A program made the position numbers and the translations under genes. From assembly GCA_028689675.1 (NCBI GenBank), contig JAQVCS010000001.1, positions 124,001 through 188,000 of the forward strand: DNA of 64,000 nt, in the 5' to 3' direction. The DNA is from Desulfovibrionaceae bacterium. GTDB taxonomy: Bacteria > Desulfobacterota > Desulfovibrionia > Desulfovibrionales > Desulfovibrionaceae. The notes under the pieces are model-generated. The model was not told where the DNA came from. It made no database searches and saw nothing but the letters and a program-made list of their open reading frames with translations. Positions 60,630-64,000 of the stretch are shown piece after piece; within the stretch, counting starts at the first letter, position 1; every line of letters starts with the position of its first letter.

Positions 60630-61883
60630 TCATTGTGTGCATTTTTGCCGCAGATAAGACAGGCTTTTGTGCATAACCTTGTCACTATCTATTAATTGTT
60701 TAATTTTTTTAATAGCATAGATAACAGTGCTGTGATCTTTTCCATTAAAAATTTGCCCTATGGCTGCATAGGAAAGCCCCAAAACATCGCGGCATAAATA
60801 CATGGCTACCTGCCGAGCCAGCACAAGGCGGGGGGTGCGTTTGGTGGAGGTGAAATCCCCTTGCGGCACGTCATAATAGGCGGCAACAAGGCCAATAATA
60901 CTGTCATGGGTGCAATCTCTTTGGTCGCTGCTGCTGCGCACTATGTCTTCCATATCCTGCAGCGTGGCTTCGCGGTTGTTAACAGAGCAAAAGGCGGCAA
61001 TTTTGAGCAGCAAGCCCTGAAGGGGGCGCAGGGCTCGGCAGCGCCTTGCCAACAACAGCATATGATCGGGATGTATATTGAGGCTGTGCGCTTTGACCCA
61101 CTGGCGTATAAAGCGCAGCCTTATGTCTAAATCTGGTTCTTTCAGTTCTACCACAAGGCCTGCTTCTAGCCTTGTGCGCAGGGCTGGTAAAAGCTGCTTT
61201 GCGCCTGTCAGCTTGCCTGTGCAGGCAAGTACCAATTGCCCTTGCAGGCTTTTGTGCACAAGAAGCAAGAGCCATTCTTGCGCCTGTACGCTTAGGGCAC
61301 ACAGGTCATCCAGCAGCACAGCGCGATAGCGCTGCCACAGGCTGGCTGGCGGGGGCAGCACTGCCGTGCTGCACGTGGTGGCAGTAAGCCAAAGCACGGC
61401 ATCAGAGCCATAGTGCTGGCGCAGGCTTTGTGCCATAGCCTGAAGCAGGTGCGTTTTGCCCGTACCCTCCTTGCCGCACAGTACAAAGGGGTTGTAATGT
61501 GCAGCGTGTTCGCCTGTAGCAATTTGCTGCGCCATGCAGAGGGGAAAGGTGTTTTTTGCATTGCTGATAAAATCGGCAAAGCCGGGCAGGTCAGCAGGCT
61601 GTTGCCGTGGCAGGCTTTGGGGCAGCGTGCTCGGCTGGCTTTTTACAGGTGCCTGCGCGGGGCGTATGTTTATGGCATAGCCCGGTGCACAGGCCTGCAA
61701 AGCCTGCACTAAGTGCACTTGCCCATGCTGCTTGAGCCATGCCTGAAAAAAAATATGCGGCACGATGATGGTGATATGCTTTTCCTGAGCATTTTCTTCA
61801 AACAGCAGGGGTTCAAACCAAGCACGCAGGTTGTCTTCTTGGTTATGCTGTTTGAGATAGTCGCGTAAGGTTTTTTTGAGCAT
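60630..61883 (-). CDS. dnaA: Chromosomal replication initiator protein DnaA
   Basis: The 417-residue protein has domain I (TLRDYLKQHNQEDNLRAWFEPLLFEE), the AAA+ domain with Walker A GKEGTGKTHLLQA (near residue 140) and Walker B AVLLDDLCAL, and domain IV with RQVAMYLCRDVLGLSYAAIG and the DNA-binding signature GKDHSTVIYA. The AAA+ middle is diverged: the usual sensor-1 region is replaced by LACTGKLTGAKQ, although RTRLEAGL keeps the arginine-finger region. I chose ATG 61883, which has GGA six bases upstream; a TTG at 61946 would add 21 residues. Confidence 0.93.
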   Translation of the reverse strand: MLKKTLRDYLKQHNQEDNLRAWFEPLLFEENAQEKHITIIVPHIFFQAWLKQHGQVHLVQALQACAPGYAINIRPAQAPVKSQPSTLPQSLPRQQPADLPGFADFISNAKNTFPLCMAQQIATGEHAAHYNPFVLCGKEGTGKTHLLQAMAQSLRQHYGSDAVLWLTATTCSTAVLPPPASLWQRYRAVLLDDLCALSVQAQEWLLLLVHKSLQGQLVLACTGKLTGAKQLLPALRTRLEAGLVVELKEPDLDIRLRFIRQWVKAHSLNIHPDHMLLLARRCRALRPLQGLLLKIAAFCSVNNREATLQDMEDIVRSSSDQRDCTHDSIIGLVAAYYDVPQGDFTSTKRTPRLVLARQVAMYLCRDVLGLSYAAIGQIFNGKDHSTVIYAIKKIKQLIDSDKVMHKSLSYLRQKCTQ

Positions 61884-62130
61884 AGTTTCCGTGTCGTTTA
61901 AAGCGGGTTTGCGCTGTGAAAGCTCTACGTTTACAGTGCTCGCCAAAGAGAAAATTTAACATACTTCCCCATATGAAACAAGCATAGAATGTGCCCGCGG
62001 CGCGGGGGAAAGCGGGCTTTGCCCCCCTACTAGACAAAAAAAGAACAGCGGGATATTTTGTCAAAGCTTTTGGGGTGCTTTTGCCCTGCGCTCTTATGCA
62101 CCCAGCCCTTGTAACCGAAGGTGTTGCCTT

Positions 62131-63456
62131 TTGAAATTAAAGAAGAAAAGAATTTTTCTCCTCTTTCTTGTGCTTGGTATACTAGCCTGCGGCATAGGTT
62201 TTTTTGTTGTGCAGCCACAAGGTTGGCTGGCTTTTGAAAGCCAGCAGCAGGTAGAGCCCATGCCCCAGCAGGCAGAGCCCCCCAGCCTCACCTTGCCCCC
62301 TGCCCCTAAAAAAGCAGAGGAAGAGCCCGAGGCTGAAGCAGAAAATATTGTGCGCGGCACGGTGGCCGCTGGTGAAACCTTGGGCGAAGTGCTGGCTGCT
62401 TCGGCTAATGATGCCCCCACACAGCATTATGTGCGTGCGGCCAAAGAGGTTTTTTCTGTGCGCTCTTTTCGCACTGGGCACCCTTATACCGTGGTGACAG
62501 ACCCTGAAACAGGGCGTTTAAGCCGTTTTGAATATGAAATTGATGAGCATAAGCGCCTTGTGGTGGAGGGGCTGGATGAGCCTGTGGCGCGTGTGGAGCA
62601 AATAGAATACAGCTATAGCCTTTCGCTGGTGCAATGCGTTATTGATGACAATATGTTTCAGGCTGTGGCCGATGCTGGGGAACAGCCGCAGCTTGCCCTT
62701 GCTGTGGCCAATATTTTTGGTTCAGAAATTAACTTTATTCATGACCTGCAAAAAGGGGACAGCTTTAGCGTGCTGGTGGAAAAACGTTATCGTGATGGGC
62801 TGTACAAGGGCTATGGGCGGGTGCTGGGTGCTGTTTTTATAAATAAAGGTAAGAAATTTCAAGGTTTTTTGTTTACCGATGCACAGGGGCGTGCCAAGCA
62901 TTTTAATGCGCAGGGCGAAAACTTAACCAAGGTGCTCATGCAGGTGCCCTTGTCATTCACGCGTGTTTCTTCTGGCTTTGGCATGCGCCGCCACCCTGTG
63001 CTGGGCGGGCATCGTGACCACCCCGGCATAGATTATGCCGCGCCCATGGGCACACCAGTTAAGGCCGCAGGGGATGGCGTGGTGGTGGATAAAGGCCGCA
63101 ATGGAGGCTATGGCAACCAAATTGTGCTGCGCCATGATGCCGGGCTGGAAACGCTGTATTCGCACCTCTCTGGCTATGCGCGCGGGCTGAACAAGGGCGC
63201 GCGGGTGCGGCAGGGGCAGGTCATTGGCTATGTGGGGAGCACGGGTATGTCCACAGGGCCGCACCTTGACTTTCGGGTGCGCCAGCAAGGAAAATTTATT
63301 AATCCCACCAAGGCAGTAAACCCTCGTGCCATGGCCGTGGCTGCCAAGCGCAAGCAAGCCTTTACCAAGGTGGTGCACTTTGTCCTTGCCTTTATGCAGG
63401 GCGAGCGCGATGTGCATGAATATTCGCCTGAAATGTTTACAGCCTATTTAGAATAA
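62131..63456 (+). CDS. M23-family metallopeptidase, membrane-anchored
   Basis: The 441-residue protein has an N-terminal membrane anchor ([19 protein letters not shown]), a proline- and glutamate-rich region, OapA/LysM-like N-terminal domains ([15 protein letters not shown]) and a C-terminal LytM domain with [26 protein letters not shown] and GPHLDFRV. It probably cuts cross-links in peptidoglycan in the periplasm. The last metal motif reads HLD instead of the usual HLH. The start is TTG 62131, with AAGGTG nine bases upstream; no ATG fits the anchor. It is divergent from dnaA. Confidence 0.88.
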   Translation: MKLKKKRIFLLFLVLGILACGIGFFVVQPQGWLAFESQQQVEPMPQQAEPPSLTLPPAPKKAEEEPEAEAENIVRGTVAAGETLGEVLAASANDAPTQHYVRAAKEVFSVRSFRTGHPYTVVTDPETGRLSRFEYEIDEHKRLVVEGLDEPVARVEQIEYSYSLSLVQCVIDDNMFQAVADAGEQPQLALAVANIFGSEINFIHDLQKGDSFSVLVEKRYRDGLYKGYGRVLGAVFINKGKKFQGFLFTDAQGRAKHFNAQGENLTKVLMQVPLSFTRVSSGFGMRRHPVLGGHRDHPGIDYAAPMGTPVKAAGDGVVVDKGRNGGYGNQIVLRHDAGLETLYSHLSGYARGLNKGARVRQGQVIGYVGSTGMSTGPHLDFRVRQQGKFINPTKAVNPRAMAVAAKRKQAFTKVVHFVLAFMQGERDVHEYSPEMFTAYLE

Positions 63457-63508
63457 CAATAGTGCGGCAGGGCACAAGCCCGCTGCTTTTGTAAAGGAAG
63501 GAAGAGTT

Positions 63509-64000
63509 ATGGAATCGCGTAGTAACAAAATGAAAAAGGGCTTGGAAAAAGCCCCTCACCGTTCTTTGCTGTATGCCTTGGGGCTGACCAAAGCAGAAAT
63601 TGACAGACCCCTTGTGGGCATTGTGAACGCTGCCAATGAAGTGGTGCCTGGGCATATTCACCTTTCCAAGCTGGCAGAAGCTGCCAAGGCAGGGGTGCGC
63701 ATAGCTGGCGGCACGCCGCTGGAATTTCCCGCCATTGCCGTATGTGATGGCTTGGCTATGAACCATGAAGGGATGCGCTTTTCTTTGCCCTCCCGCGAAA
63801 TTATTGCTGATTCTATTGAAATCATGGCACGCGCCCATGCTTTTGACGCTTTGGTTTTTATTCCCAACTGTGACAAGTGCGTGCCCGGCATGCTGATGGC
63901 CATGATGCGCTTAAATATCCCTTCTGTGCTGGTCAGCGGTGGGCCTATGCTGCCCGGCTATTCCATGAAGGGGAAGTCTGACTTGATTACGGTATTTGAA
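63509..64000 (+). CDS. ilvD: Dihydroxy-acid dehydratase, 3' end outside the window
   Basis: The first 164 codons are visible. They begin [21 protein letters not shown] and include [33 protein letters not shown] and [13 protein letters not shown], with the cysteines that bind the iron-sulfur cluster in IlvD. The enzyme forms 2-keto acids in valine and isoleucine synthesis. GGAAGGAAGAG lies just before the ATG. The 52 bases after the peptidase stop hold no terminator, so cotranscription is possible. Confidence 0.95.
   Translation, partial: MESRSNKMKKGLEKAPHRSLLYALGLTKAEIDRPLVGIVNAANEVVPGHIHLSKLAEAAKAGVRIAGGTPLEFPAIAVCDGLAMNHEGMRFSLPSREIIADSIEIMARAHAFDALVFIPNCDKCVPGMLMAMMRLNIPSVLVSGGPMLPGYSMKGKSDLITVFE

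Overview
The window reads as chromosomal DNA of a sulfate-reducing member of the Desulfovibrionaceae. The evidence is dsrA, dsrB and dsrD (dissimilatory sulfite reductase) next to a DsrN/CbiA-like amidase, a single-chain pyruvate:ferredoxin oxidoreductase contiguous with pta and ackA, and a tungstate transporter of the Tup type. Most of the window has moderate GC content and few insertions, which is typical of a core chromosome. The genus cannot be fixed from the sequence alone.

Layout. 1-10.5 kb: end of a nitroreductase, an NSS-family symporter, the sulfite reductase block on the minus strand (dsrA-dsrB-dsrD, terminator, then dsrN), two small unknown genes divergent from dsrA, an RlpA-like lipoprotein and a DMT exporter. 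10.6-19.2 kb: a DegT-type aminotransferase with a family 2 glycosyltransferase, a secreted FG-GAP protein, an RsmF-like methyltransferase, a ModE-like DNA-binding protein and tupABC. 19.3-28.4 kb: por-pta-ackA (pyruvate to acetyl-CoA to acetyl phosphate to acetate plus ATP), a class IV aminotransferase and a small secreted protein. 28.4-36 kb: rodA, a large EndoQ-like/UvrD-like fusion protein, an NlpC/P60 lipoprotein and a DsbA-family protein. 36-38.5 kb: parA and parB with two parS-like sites upstream and a zinc-ribbon gene between them on the opposite strand.

38.5-46.5 kb is an AT-rich acquired segment between parB and rsmB. It holds an IS3-type transposase fragment, a mobile mystery protein A/B (HTH/Fic) pair, a 1677-residue multi-PAS hybrid histidine kinase with a clostridial look, and a decayed IS5-type transposase. 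46.5-64 kb is housekeeping, mostly on the minus strand: rsmB-fmt-def, aspS, hisS, purF, gyrA, gyrB, dnaN, dnaA, then a divergent M23 peptidase and the start of ilvD. The dnaA-dnaN-gyrB-gyrA block and the parAB locus suggest that the window is near the replication origin.

Two families of dispersed hairpin-forming intergenic repeats (A and B, three copies each) are visible. The strongest leads for new biology are the EndoQ-helicase fusion, the acquired island with its giant sensor kinase, and the two repeat families. No CRISPR array, rRNA, tRNA or clear prophage was recognised.
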